Below, one piece after another: positions 40,543-48,552 of a stretch of DNA of 64,000 bases; positions within the stretch are counted from its first letter, which is position 1; each line of letters begins with the position of its first letter. Under the pieces are notes generated by a model that ran no database searches, had not been told where the DNA came from, and worked only from the letters and a program-made list of their open reading frames with translations. The translations under genes and the position numbers were made by a program. The stretch is from NCBI GenBank assembly GCA_025936755.1, contig JAICSS010000005.1, forward strand, positions 62,001 through 126,000, written 5' to 3'. Source of the stretch: Solirubrobacterales bacterium. GTDB lineage: Bacteria; Actinomycetota; Thermoleophilia; Solirubrobacterales; 70-9.

Positions 40543-41808
40543 ATGGCCGCCACCGAGACGACCGTCGCTGAGAGCTGCGCCGCCGCGAAGCGGGCGGCAC
40601 GGGGGATTGCGACCGCCAGTACCGAGGCGAAGAACGCCGCTCTGGAGGCGACCGCGCGACTGCTCGAAGAGCGGTCCGGCGACATCCTCGAGGCGAACGC
40701 CGGCGACCTCGCCGACGAGCGGGCCGAGGGGCTGACCGAGGCCCTGCGCGATCGGCTGCGGCTGACGGCCGAGCGCGTCACCGCGATGGCCGAGGGGGTG
40801 CGGGTGGTCGCCGCGCTCGGCGATCCGGTCGGTGAGGAGCTGGAACGGAAAACGCTCGCCAGCGGCCTCGACCTGCGCAAGGTCCGGGTGCCGCTCGGCG
40901 TCGTCGCCGTCGTCTACGAGGCGCGTCCGAACGTGACGATCGACTGCGCGGCGCTGACGATCAAGAGCGGCAACGCGATCGTCCTCCGCGGTTCCAGCTA
41001 CGCCGAGCGCTCCAACGCGGCGCTGGCGGCGATCGTCCGCGAGGCGCTGGCCGAGGCGGGCCTGCCCGAGGACGCGGTGCTCTCGCTCGGCGGCGGCGGC
41101 CACGAGGAGCTGGCCGAGCTGGCGACCCAGGAGGGGCTCGTCGACCTGCTGATCCCGCGCGGCGGCGAAGGCCTGAAGGCGGCGATCAAGAAGGTGGCGA
41201 CGGTGCCGGTGATGTACGCGGCCGCCGGCAACTGCCACGTCTACGTCCACGCCGGCGCCGACCCGGAGATGGCGCGGCGGATCGCGGTCAACGCCAAGGT
41301 CCAGCGGCCGGGCGTCTGCAATGCCGCCGAGACGCTGCTGGTCGACGCCGCGGTCGCCGACCGCTTCGTGCCCGCCGTCCTCGCCGACCTCAGCGCCGCC
41401 GGGGTCGAGCTGGTCGGCGACGAGCGCGCCCGCGCCGCCGCCGGCGAGGTGTCCGTCGGCACCGCCGGCGAGGAGGACTGGGACAGCGAGTACCTCGGCC
41501 TGAAGATGGCGGTCGCCGTCGTCGACGGGGTCGAGGAGGCGATCGACCACGTCAACCGCCACGGCACCGGCCACTCGGAGGCGATCGTCACCGCCGACGA
41601 GCAGGCGGCCGAGGCCTTCGTCAGCGGCGTCGACGCCGCCGCCGTCTACGTCAACGCCTCGACCCGCTATACCGACGGCTTCGAGTACGGGATGGGAGCC
41701 GAGATCGGCAACTCGACCCAGAAGCTGCACGCCCGCGGCCCGATCGGGATGCGCGAGCTGACCACCTTCAAGTACGTGGCGCGCGGCGACGGCCAGGTGC
41801 GTGAGTAG
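40543..41808 (+). CDS. proA: Gamma-glutamyl phosphate reductase
   Basis: 421 residues, aldehyde-dehydrogenase-like fold. The catalytic Cys is in QRPGVCNAAETLL; the NADPH region is LPEDAVLSLGGGGHEELAEL, and the substrate region VPLGVVAVVYEARPNVTIDC; the C-terminus has GFEYGMGAEIGNSTQKLHAR. Second step of proline synthesis. It overlaps nadD by 8 bp, so proA-nadD-rsfS are coupled. Confidence 0.97.
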   Translation: MAATETTVAESCAAAKRAARGIATASTEAKNAALEATARLLEERSGDILEANAGDLADERAEGLTEALRDRLRLTAERVTAMAEGVRVVAALGDPVGEELERKTLASGLDLRKVRVPLGVVAVVYEARPNVTIDCAALTIKSGNAIVLRGSSYAERSNAALAAIVREALAEAGLPEDAVLSLGGGGHEELAELATQEGLVDLLIPRGGEGLKAAIKKVATVPVMYAAAGNCHVYVHAGADPEMARRIAVNAKVQRPGVCNAAETLLVDAAVADRFVPAVLADLSAAGVELVGDERARAAAGEVSVGTAGEEDWDSEYLGLKMAVAVVDGVEEAIDHVNRHGTGHSEAIVTADEQAAEAFVSGVDAAAVYVNASTRYTDGFEYGMGAEIGNSTQKLHARGPIGMRELTTFKYVARGDGQVRE

Positions 41809-42412
41809 CGGCGAAAGCGCCGCGATCGGCGTGCTGGGGTCGGCCTTCAACCCCCCGCACCTCGGTCACCTGGCGCTCGCCCAGGAGGCTCTTTGGCAGC
41901 TCGGCCTCGACGAGGTGGTCCTCGTCCCCACCGGCCACGCCCCGCACAAGCGGATCGCCGAAGACCCCGGCCGCGAGGCGCGGATGGAGATGACGCGGCT
42001 GGCGGCGGCCGAAGACGGTCGCTTCTCGGTCTCGGCGCTGGAGGTCGAGCGCGAAGGGCCGTCCTACACGTATGAGACCTTGGAGTCGCTTGCAGAGGAA
42101 CGGGCCGACAGGGAGCTGGTGTTCGTGATGGGGGCGGACGCTGCGGTCGGGCTGGAGAGCTGGCGGCGGCCGCAGCGTGTGGTCGAGCTGGCCCGGATCG
42201 CGGTGGCGCGGCGCGAAGGCGTCTCCGACGCCGAGGTCGGTACGGTGATGCGCAGCCTCGGCTGCGAGGAGCGGGCGACGATGCTGGAGATGCCGCAGTT
42301 CGGGGTTTCCTCCTCGGCGGTCCGGGAACGGGCCAGGCAGGGACGGCCGCTGCGCTACCTCGTGCCGCAGCCCGTCGCCGACTACATCGAAGAGAAGGGG
42401 ACCTACCGGTGA
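41801..42412 (+). CDS. nadD: Nicotinate-nucleotide adenylyltransferase
   Basis: 203 residues. GVLGSAFNPPHLGHLALAQE is the nucleotidyltransferase GxFNPxHxGH motif, VLVPTGHAPHK the substrate loop, and FGVSSSAVRERARQGRPLRY the ISSTxIR-type motif. It makes deamido-NAD from NaMN and ATP. GTG start inside proA, GTGA overlap with rsfS. Confidence 0.96.
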   Translation: MSSGESAAIGVLGSAFNPPHLGHLALAQEALWQLGLDEVVLVPTGHAPHKRIAEDPGREARMEMTRLAAAEDGRFSVSALEVEREGPSYTYETLESLAEERADRELVFVMGADAAVGLESWRRPQRVVELARIAVARREGVSDAEVGTVMRSLGCEERATMLEMPQFGVSSSAVRERARQGRPLRYLVPQPVADYIEEKGTYR

Positions 42413-42795
42413 ACCAGGCGCAGTCCGAGCAGCTGGCGCGGCAATTGGCCGCGATCGCCGACTCGAAAAAAGCCGAAGACGTCGTCGTCCTCGACATGCG
42501 GGATCTGGTCGCCTACACCGACTTCCTCGTCATCTGCACCGCCCGCGGCGAACGCCAGGCGCGGGCGATCGTCGACGAGGTACGGGTGCGGGTGAAGCGC
42601 GACGCCGGCCTGCTGCCGGGTGGCGTCGACGCCGGCGGCGAAGCGGGGTGGACGATCTTCGACTACCTCGACTGCGTCCTCCACGTCTTCACGCCGGACG
42701 CGCGCGAGCGCTACGGGCTGGAGGAGCTGTGGCGCGACGCGCCCCGGCTGGAGCTGGATTTCGAAGCTCCGGAAGCTTCCTCCGCGGCTATGTGA
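42409..42795 (+). CDS. rsfS: Ribosome silencing factor RsfS
   Basis: 128 residues. KKAEDVVVLDMRDLVAYTDF, then LVICTARGERQARAIVDEVR and WTIFDYLDCVLHVFTPDARE are the family signatures. It binds uL14 and blocks subunit joining in slow growth. GTG start overlapping nadD. A leaderless-type promoter for the next gene lies after its stop. Confidence 0.96.
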   Translation: MNQAQSEQLARQLAAIADSKKAEDVVVLDMRDLVAYTDFLVICTARGERQARAIVDEVRVRVKRDAGLLPGGVDAGGEAGWTIFDYLDCVLHVFTPDARERYGLEELWRDAPRLELDFEAPEASSAAM

Positions 42796-42819
42796 CGAAA
42801 TAACGTCCGAGCGCCCCCA

Positions 42820-42825
42820 TACGGT
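42820..42825 (+). promoter_or_regulatory. Leaderless-type -10 box (TACGGT) of the coiled-coil gene
   Basis: TACGGT ends 8 nt before the ATG at 42834; no SD. Confidence 0.5.
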
Positions 42826-42833
42826 GCGGCGCG

Positions 42834-43547
42834 ATGAGTGGGTTCAGGCGTTCGCTGTTGGGCTATCGGCGCAGGGAAGTGGAGGATGCGATCTCCCTTC
42901 GCGACGCCCGCATCCTCGGGCTCGAGCTGACCGGCGACTCCCAGCGCGGGAAGCTCGAGGAGCTGGAGGGCGAGACGCAGGTCCTCTCCGGGATGGTGCT
43001 CGAGCGCGAGCGCGAGATCCGCGTCCTCGGCCAGCGCCTGCGCGAGGCCAACGAGTGCCACGACCGCAGCATCGCCTCGCTCGACGCGATCACCTCCCGG
43101 CTCGAGGAGCTGGAGGCGCAGGCGCGGGGGCAGGCGACGCGGATCCGGATGAAAGCGCTGCGCGAGGCGGTCGAGGTGAGCAAGAAGGTGAAGGCGCTGA
43201 CCGACGCCGAGCCGGAGCTCCACGAGGCTCAACCGCAGCCGCCCTCCGGATCGGAGTCCGAGGGCCTCTTCGCCGGCCGGGTCAAGCTCGAGATCGGCCC
43301 GCTCGACGACTTCTCCCAGCTGGTCGGCTTCGAGGACGCCGTCGGCCAGGTCGGCGCCTCCGAGATCTCGGTCGAGCGCTTCTCCGAGGGTCGCGCCACC
43401 TTCTCGATGAACCTCGACCAGCCGACCGACCTCGTGCACGAACTCGAGGAGCTCTCGAACCTCGACTTCAGGGTCCGTCACACCGCTCCGGACAACCTGA
43501 TCCTCGACGTCGACGAGGACCAGGGTCCGGAGCAGCGCGCCGCCTAG
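42834..43547 (+). CDS. DivIVA-like coiled-coil protein with C-terminal alpha/beta domain
   Basis: 237 residues. FRRSLLGYRRREVEDAISLR resembles the DivIVA/GpsB lipid-binding N-terminus (FRRxxxGYxxxEVD), followed by a long coiled coil to about residue 120 (RILGLELTGDSQRGKLEELE; EREREIRVLGQRLREANECH). A linker leads to about 75 residues (VKLEIGPLDDFSQLVGFEDA; VGASEISVERFSEGRATFSM; LDFRVRHTAPDNLILDV) with a ferredoxin-like beta-alpha-beta pattern. I do not recognise the whole protein; a role in envelope or signalling scaffolding is inferred. Probably leaderless. Confidence 0.72.
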   Translation: MSGFRRSLLGYRRREVEDAISLRDARILGLELTGDSQRGKLEELEGETQVLSGMVLEREREIRVLGQRLREANECHDRSIASLDAITSRLEELEAQARGQATRIRMKALREAVEVSKKVKALTDAEPELHEAQPQPPSGSESEGLFAGRVKLEIGPLDDFSQLVGFEDAVGQVGASEISVERFSEGRATFSMNLDQPTDLVHELEELSNLDFRVRHTAPDNLILDVDEDQGPEQRAA

Positions 43548-43561
43548 CGCCCTGGCGTCGC

Positions 43562-43567
43562 TAAACT
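43562..43567 (+). promoter_or_regulatory. -10 box (TAAACT) of tRNA-Ala
   Basis: TAAACT lies 13 nt before the first base of the tRNA gene. Confidence 0.55.
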
Positions 43568-43580
43568 GAGCCCTGTGAAT

Positions 43581-43653
43581 GGGGCTGTAGCTCAGCTGGA
43601 AGAGCGCATCGCTGGCAGCGATGAGGTCAGGGGTTCGAGCCCCCTCAGCTCCA
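43581..43653 (+). tRNA. tRNA-Ala (anticodon GGC)
   Basis: 73 nt folding into a full cloverleaf: acceptor GGGGCTG/CAGCTCC with the G3-U70 pair that identifies tRNA-Ala, D arm GCTC...GAGC, anticodon stem CATCG/CGATG with loop CTGGCAG (anticodon GGC), variable AGGTC, T arm AGGGG-TTCGAGC-CCCCT, discriminator A. The CCA end is not encoded. Confidence 0.98.
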
Positions 43654-43858
43654 CTGACGTCTTCTGCCCACCATCTGGGCGGCAACGGCTGTATCTGACG
43701 CAGCCCTAGCCGCCTCCCCTCGTCGAGTTGTTCCGGCCTCGCCTGGCTTCGCCATGGGCGAAACCAGACGTACCGGAATGCGCATGTCGCGGGATCTATT
43801 CCGCGGGTTGAGTTCACCTCTATGGACGTTGGGCCGGGAGCCCAATTCCCTGCGCTAG
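43654..43858. other. Intergenic region after tRNA-Ala
   Basis: 205 bp with no supported gene. A weak hairpin GCCCA-ccatc-TGGGC lies 20 bp after the tRNA and could end its transcript; TTCGCC-at-GGGCGAA at about 43750 is a second short palindrome. No attachment-site repeat of the tRNA 3' end was found within the window. Confidence 0.5.
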
Positions 43859-44125
43859 ATGCCGCGACGCGACGACCCCCAGATCGGTCTCGGGAAGGCC
43901 ATCCGCAGCCTCCGCCGGGAGAGGGGTTTGAGCCAGGAGGCCCTCGGCAACGAGGCTGAAATCCACCCGACCTGGATCTCCCACATCGAGTCGGGCCGGA
44001 TCAACCCGACCTGGGGGAACGTGCGGCGCATCGCGAGAGGGCTGGACATGCCGCTGGAGCGGCTCGCCGCCCTGGCCGAGGAGTTCGAGCGCGAGCTCGG
44101 AGCGGCCGGGTCGGGCAAGCGCTGA
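43859..44125 (+). CDS. XRE-family HTH regulator
   Basis: 88 residues, essentially one Cro/CI-type HTH domain: LGKAIRSLRRERGLSQEALG, NEAEIHPTWISHIESGRINP and TWGNVRRIARGLDMPLERLA. The recognition helix is PTWISHIESG. It may act alone or regulate the membrane protein gene 28 bp downstream. ATG start next to a TAG triplet; no clear SD. Confidence 0.88.
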   Translation: MPRRDDPQIGLGKAIRSLRRERGLSQEALGNEAEIHPTWISHIESGRINPTWGNVRRIARGLDMPLERLAALAEEFERELGAAGSGKR

Positions 44126-44153
44126 GGGCTCAACCGGGCGGCGTTCGGTGCCG

Positions 44154-44885
44154 ATGCTCCTGGGGATGAGCGCGAACCAGCATGTCTTCAGCCACGGCAT
44201 GCGAGATACGCGTGCCACGCTCGAATCCTGGAGCGAGCGGCCCTGGCGGGTGCTGCGGGCGTGGCTCGCTCTCAGCCTGGCGATCGCGCTGGCGCTGCTG
44301 ACGGCGACCTGGGCGGTGGCCGGGCTGCTGACCCCGGACCTGACCCCGGTCCACATCGCCGGCCTCACCTACCCGAGCGGGCCCGGCGACCTGCTGCCGA
44401 TCCTCTGGCGTAACTCGCTCGTCCTCGCCCTCCACGGCACCGCCTGCGTCGCCGGCTTCATCGCCGGCGCCTCGATGCCGATCGCCGCCGCGCAGCGAAC
44501 CGGGCTCAGTCGCTGGATCCACGTCAAGGCCGGCGAGTTCGCGATCCTCTTCGTCTGCGCCGTCACCCTCTTCTCGCTCTCGACCCAGGCGCTCTACCTC
44601 GGCTTCCAGGGCTCGACGATCGCCTACCAGCTGCACATCTCCCGCTTCGAGCTGATCCTCAGCGTGCTGCCGCACGCGCTGCCGGAGCTGACCGCGCTCT
44701 TCCTCCCGCTCGCCGCCTGGCTGATCGCCAGCCGCCGCGGCGAGTGGAACCAGCTCCTCGCGGCGACCTGCATCACCGTCGCCCTGGCGATCCCCACGCT
44801 CGTGATCGCGGCGACGATCGAGGTCTACGTCTGGCCCCACATCCTCCGGGAGCTCTCCGGCGTCACCTACTCCTACCCAACCTGA
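44154..44885 (+). CDS. SpoIIM-like (DUF95) integral membrane protein
   Basis: About 243 residues with five to six membrane helices. ILWRNSLVLALHGTACVAGF and LSVLPHALPELTALFLPLAA are like the N-terminal NN-x-x-A and HG-x-x-E blocks of the stage II sporulation protein M family (EVLPHALPE carrying the HxxxE). In non-sporulating actinobacteria such proteins are of unknown function, sometimes paired with RDD or ABC genes; none is here. The start is uncertain: GTG 44148, ATG 44154 or ATG 44166. XRE gene upstream, leuS downstream. Confidence 0.72.
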   Translation: MLLGMSANQHVFSHGMRDTRATLESWSERPWRVLRAWLALSLAIALALLTATWAVAGLLTPDLTPVHIAGLTYPSGPGDLLPILWRNSLVLALHGTACVAGFIAGASMPIAAAQRTGLSRWIHVKAGEFAILFVCAVTLFSLSTQALYLGFQGSTIAYQLHISRFELILSVLPHALPELTALFLPLAAWLIASRRGEWNQLLAATCITVALAIPTLVIAATIEVYVWPHILRELSGVTYSYPT

Positions 44886-44928
44886 CGCGCCGCGGCAGCA
44901 CCTCGCCCTCGTAAGATCGCAGCCGCGG

Positions 44929-47424
44929 ATGGCGGGCTACGAACCGAAAGAGATCGAGCGCAAGTGGCAGCGGGTATGGGCCGAGGAGAAGACCTGGGAG
45001 GTCGCCAACCCCGGCCAGCCCGGCTTCGACGAGCGCAAGCCGAAGTCCTACGTGCTGGAGATGCTGCCCTACCCCTCGGGCGAGCCCCACGTCGGCCATC
45101 TCAAGTGCTACGCGGTCGGCGACGCGATCGCCCACTTCCGCCGCCGCCACGGCTTCGAGGTGGTCCACCCGATGGGGTACGACTCCTTCGGCCTGCCGGC
45201 GGAGAACAACGCGATCAAAACCGGCGAGCCGCCGCGGGTCGCGACCGAGCGCTCGATCGAGTCCTTCCGGCGCCAGTTCCGCGAGTGGGGGATCTCGATC
45301 GACTGGTCGCGCGAACTGGCGACCCACACCCCCGAGTACTACCGCTGGACCCAGTGGATCTTCCTGCAGCTGTTCGAGAAGGGGCTCGCCTACCGGACCG
45401 AGGCGCCGGTCCAGTGGTGCCCGAAGGACGCGACCGTGCTGGCCAACGAGCAGGTCGTCGACGGCCGCTGCGAGCGCTGCGGGACCGAGGTCGTCCAGCG
45501 CAACCTCGAGCAGTGGTTCTTCCGCATCACCGATTACGCCGACCGTCTGCTGGAGGACTTCGAGGAGCTCGAGTCCTGGCCCGAGCACGTGATCACGATG
45601 CAGCGCAACTGGATCGGCCGCTCCGAGGGAGCCGAGGTCGTCTTCCGCTGCGAGGAGGCCGACCTCGACTTCCCGGTCTTCACCACCCGCCCCGACACCC
45701 TCTTCGGCGCCACCTTCTTCGTGCTGGCGCCCGAGCACCCGGAGCTGGAGCGGCTGGTGGCGGGAACGGCCGCCGAGGAGGAGGTGCGCGAGTACGTCAA
45801 CCGGGTCGGACGCGAGTCGGCCGAGGAACGCGGGGCGGAGGACCGCGAGAAGACCGGCGTGCCGCTGGGGCGCAGCGTCGTCAACCCGGTCAACGGCGAG
45901 GAGATCCCGATGTTCGTCGCCGACTACGTGCTGATGGAGTACGGGACCGGGGCGATCATGGCGGTGCCGGGCCACGACTCGCGCGACTACGAATTCGCCC
46001 GGAAGTTCGGGCTGCCGGCCAAGCGGGTGATCGAGGGGAGCGAGGAGGAGGAGTCGCGCGACGAGGCCGGCCTGCCCTACTCCGGCGACGGGCCGATGAC
46101 CGGCTCCGGCCGCTTCGACGGCAAGGACAACCGCGAGGCCTACGCGGAGATCGTCGCCTGGCTCGAGGGCGAGGGCCGCGGCAAGCCCGCCGTCAACTAC
46201 CGCCTGCGCGACTGGCTGGTCTCGCGCCAGCGCTACTGGGGGGCGCCGATCCCGGTCGTCTACTGCGAGAAGTGCGGGATCGTCCCGGTGCCCGAGGAGC
46301 AGCTTCCGGTCGAGCTGCCGGAGATCGAGGACTACGCGCCGCAGGGCAAGAGCCCGCTGGCCGCGGCGGAGGACTGGGTTGCGACCGAGTGCCCGCGCTG
46401 CGGCGCCGCCGCCCGCCGCGAGACCGACACGATGGACACCTTCGTCGACTCCTCCTGGTACTTCCTCCGCTACCTCGACGCGCACAACGAGGGGGCGGCC
46501 TTCGACCGCGCCGCGGTCGACCACTGGATGCCGGTCGATCAGTACATCGGCGGCGTCGAGCACGCGATCCTGCACCTGATGTACGCGCGCTTCTTCACCA
46601 AGGCGCTCTCCGACCTGGGCCAGCTCGGCGTCCAGGAGCCGTTCGCCAACCTCTTCACCCAGGGGATGATCACCCGCGACGGGGCGAAGATGTCGAAGTC
46701 GAAGGGGAACACGGTCAGCCCCGGGGACTACGTCGAGCGCTACGGCGCCGACACCGCCCGCACCTACGTCTGCTTCATGGGACCGCCCGAGCGCGGCGGC
46801 GACTGGACCGACGAGGGGGTCGAGGGCGTCAACCGCTTCCTCTCGCGGCTCTGGCGGCTCTGCGAGGAGGTCGAGGGCCGGGACACGGTCGGCGGCAGGG
46901 CCGCGGACCAGCAGACGATGGCCGCGGCGCACGAGCTCGAGGCCAAGCTCCACTGGGCGATCGACAAAGCTACTCGGGACTTCCAGCGCAGCTTCCAGTT
47001 CAACACCGTGATCGCCGCCGTGATGGAGCTCGTCAACGCGATCTATGCCCTCAAGGACCGGCTCTACGGAACCGCGGGCGGAGAGAAGCTCGTGCGCGAA
47101 GCGGTCGCCACCGCCGCTTCGCTGATCTTTCCCTTCGCCCCCCATCTCGGGGCGGAGATCTGGGAGCGGCTCGAAGGAAGCCGGGTCTGGGAGCAGCCCT
47201 GGCCGCAGGCCGACCCCGAAAAGCTGGTCAGCGACACGGTGACGCTCGTCGTCCAGGTCAACGGCAAGCTGCGCGACCGGATCGAGGCGCCGGCGGAGGC
47301 GCCGAAGGAGGAGCTGCTGCGGTTGGCCCGCGCGAGCGACAAAGTCGCCAGGCATCTCGACGGCGGAGAAATAGTCAAGGAAATTGTAGTTCCAGGCAAG
47401 CTGGTCAACCTGGTGGTGCGGTAG
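44929..47424 (+). CDS. leuS: Leucyl-tRNA synthetase
   Basis: 831 residues. HIGH motif as HVGH (LPYPSGEPHVGHLKCY), KMSKS at DGAKMSKSKGNTVSP; the CP1 editing domain lies after the zinc-like region (WCPKDATVLANEQV; CERCGTEVVQRNLE) and the leucine-specific/C-terminal domains are complete (TLVVQVNGKLRDRIEAPA). It charges tRNA-Leu. ATG at 44929; TAAGAT lies 11 nt upstream, a slightly long variant of the leaderless arrangement. Confidence 0.97.
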   Translation: MAGYEPKEIERKWQRVWAEEKTWEVANPGQPGFDERKPKSYVLEMLPYPSGEPHVGHLKCYAVGDAIAHFRRRHGFEVVHPMGYDSFGLPAENNAIKTGEPPRVATERSIESFRRQFREWGISIDWSRELATHTPEYYRWTQWIFLQLFEKGLAYRTEAPVQWCPKDATVLANEQVVDGRCERCGTEVVQRNLEQWFFRITDYADRLLEDFEELESWPEHVITMQRNWIGRSEGAEVVFRCEEADLDFPVFTTRPDTLFGATFFVLAPEHPELERLVAGTAAEEEVREYVNRVGRESAEERGAEDREKTGVPLGRSVVNPVNGEEIPMFVADYVLMEYGTGAIMAVPGHDSRDYEFARKFGLPAKRVIEGSEEEESRDEAGLPYSGDGPMTGSGRFDGKDNREAYAEIVAWLEGEGRGKPAVNYRLRDWLVSRQRYWGAPIPVVYCEKCGIVPVPEEQLPVELPEIEDYAPQGKSPLAAAEDWVATECPRCGAAARRETDTMDTFVDSSWYFLRYLDAHNEGAAFDRAAVDHWMPVDQYIGGVEHAILHLMYARFFTKALSDLGQLGVQEPFANLFTQGMITRDGAKMSKSKGNTVSPGDYVERYGADTARTYVCFMGPPERGGDWTDEGVEGVNRFLSRLWRLCEEVEGRDTVGGRAADQQTMAAAHELEAKLHWAIDKATRDFQRSFQFNTVIAAVMELVNAIYALKDRLYGTAGGEKLVREAVATAASLIFPFAPHLGAEIWERLEGSRVWEQPWPQADPEKLVSDTVTLVVQVNGKLRDRIEAPAEAPKEELLRLARASDKVARHLDGGEIVKEIVVPGKLVNLVVR

Positions 47425-47466
47425 CGCCCTCCGCGGGTGCCCGCGCTTCTGGTAGAAAGCCGCGGA

Positions 47467-47865
47467 ATGCTGGTCAGGCGATTGAACGAAGCCGCTGTCG
47501 AGGATTGGCACCGCCTCCGGGCCCACGTTCTCATGGACGCGGGCGAACTGGGGTCCCGCAACCTCTCCGTGACCTGGGTGACGGTGCCGGGTGGCGCCAG
47601 CCAGACGCTGCACTCCTCCGGCGAGGCCGAGCAGGCCTACGTGGTCGTCCGCGGCAACGGCACGATGTCGGTCGCCGGGGACACCCAGGAGGTGGCCGAG
47701 GGCGACCTGATCCTCGTCCCGCCCGCGACCGAGCACTCGATCGGCAACGAGGGCGAGGGCGAGCTTGCCTGCGTCTCGATCCAGTCGCCGCCGGTGGCGG
47801 CGGCGGAGCTGTACAGCGATCAATTGGCCGAGGTCGCTGGATATGACGACGACGATCAGTACTAG
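47467..47865 (+). CDS. Cupin-domain protein
   Basis: 132 residues from the ATG at 47467. Cupin motif 1 is GASQTLHSSGEAEQAYVVVR (His, Glu metal ligands), motif 2 VPPATEHSIGNEGEG (His), giving a single small beta-barrel. The substrate is unknown; possible roles are sugar isomerase, dioxygenase or a sensor domain. TAGAAA sits 8 nt before the ATG. It ends with a DDDDQY acidic tail. Confidence 0.85.
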   Translation: MLVRRLNEAAVEDWHRLRAHVLMDAGELGSRNLSVTWVTVPGGASQTLHSSGEAEQAYVVVRGNGTMSVAGDTQEVAEGDLILVPPATEHSIGNEGEGELACVSIQSPPVAAAELYSDQLAEVAGYDDDDQY

Positions 47866-47955
47866 CTCGTAGCCGCTCTTTCGCGCACCTTTTTCTCCTG
47901 AGAATTTGCCTTTCGCGCACCACGCGTGCGCCCGGTCCCACCAGCATCGGCGGCG
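47866..47955. other. Intergenic region between cupin and comEA-like genes
   Basis: 90 bp. Contains an AT-richer stretch (CTTTTTCTCC, GAGAATTTGCC) and a small palindrome GCGCAC-cacgc-GTGCGC at about 47916-47932; likely terminator plus promoter for the com genes. Confidence 0.45.
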
Positions 47956-48546
47956 ATGCCGGAGATGAGTCGGAGCCAGGTGATCGTGTACGCGGCGGTG
48001 GCAGCGGCGCTGCTGCTGGTTGGGGCGCGGGCGATCCGGGGGGAGGGGGCGACGGAGAGCTCCTTTGCCGCCGCCAGCGGAGGGGGGAGCGGCGGTTCCG
48101 GCAGCTTCTCGATCAGTGGGCCGGGCAGCGAGACGGTCGTCGACGTCACCGGCGCGGTCCGCCGCCCCGGGGTCTACCGGATGCCGGCCGGGAGCCGGGT
48201 GAACGACGCGGTCGCCCGGGCCGGGGGCGCGGCGCCGGGGGCGGAGCTGGAAGCGATCAACCTGGCCGCGCGGCTGGCGGACGGGCAGCAGGTGGTGGTG
48301 CCGAAGAGGGCGCCGGGCGCGGCCGCGGTCGCCGGGGCGGCGGAAACCGAAGAAGGGCCGATCAGCCTCGGCAGCGCGACCGTCGGGCAACTCGAAGGGA
48401 TCGAGGGGATCGGCCCGGTGACCGCCGCCGACATCGTCGAGTTCCGCGACGAACACGGCGGCCTCTCCTCGGTCGACCAGCTCGACCAGGTGCCCGGGAT
48501 CGGCCCGGCGACGATGGAGTCGCTGCGGGCTCGCCTGCAGCCGTAG
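47956..48546 (+). CDS. comEA: ComEA-like DNA-binding membrane protein
   Basis: 196 residues. N-terminal membrane helix (VIVYAAVAAALLLVGARAI), Gly/Ser linker, SLBB domain (VVDVTGAVRRPGVYRMPAGS; LADGQQVVVPKRAP) and a C-terminal double helix-hairpin-helix (SLGSATVGQLEGIEGIGPVT; LDQVPGIGPATMESLRARL). In competent bacteria it receives DNA outside the membrane and hands it to ComEC, which is encoded 6 bp downstream. ATG 47956 or 47965. Confidence 0.9.
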   Translation: MPEMSRSQVIVYAAVAAALLLVGARAIRGEGATESSFAAASGGGSGGSGSFSISGPGSETVVDVTGAVRRPGVYRMPAGSRVNDAVARAGGAAPGAELEAINLAARLADGQQVVVPKRAPGAAAVAGAAETEEGPISLGSATVGQLEGIEGIGPVTAADIVEFRDEHGGLSSVDQLDQVPGIGPATMESLRARLQP

Positions 48547-48552
48547 GCCGGC

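Noticed and set aside
43645-43845. A 66-codon - strand ORF next to the tRNA
   Set aside because: It overlaps the tRNA end, has no SD and an Arg/Ala-rich translation without a domain.
43581-44125. Integrative element next to tRNA-Ala
   Set aside because: The XRE gene is small and there is no integrase and no repeat of the tRNA 3' end within the window.
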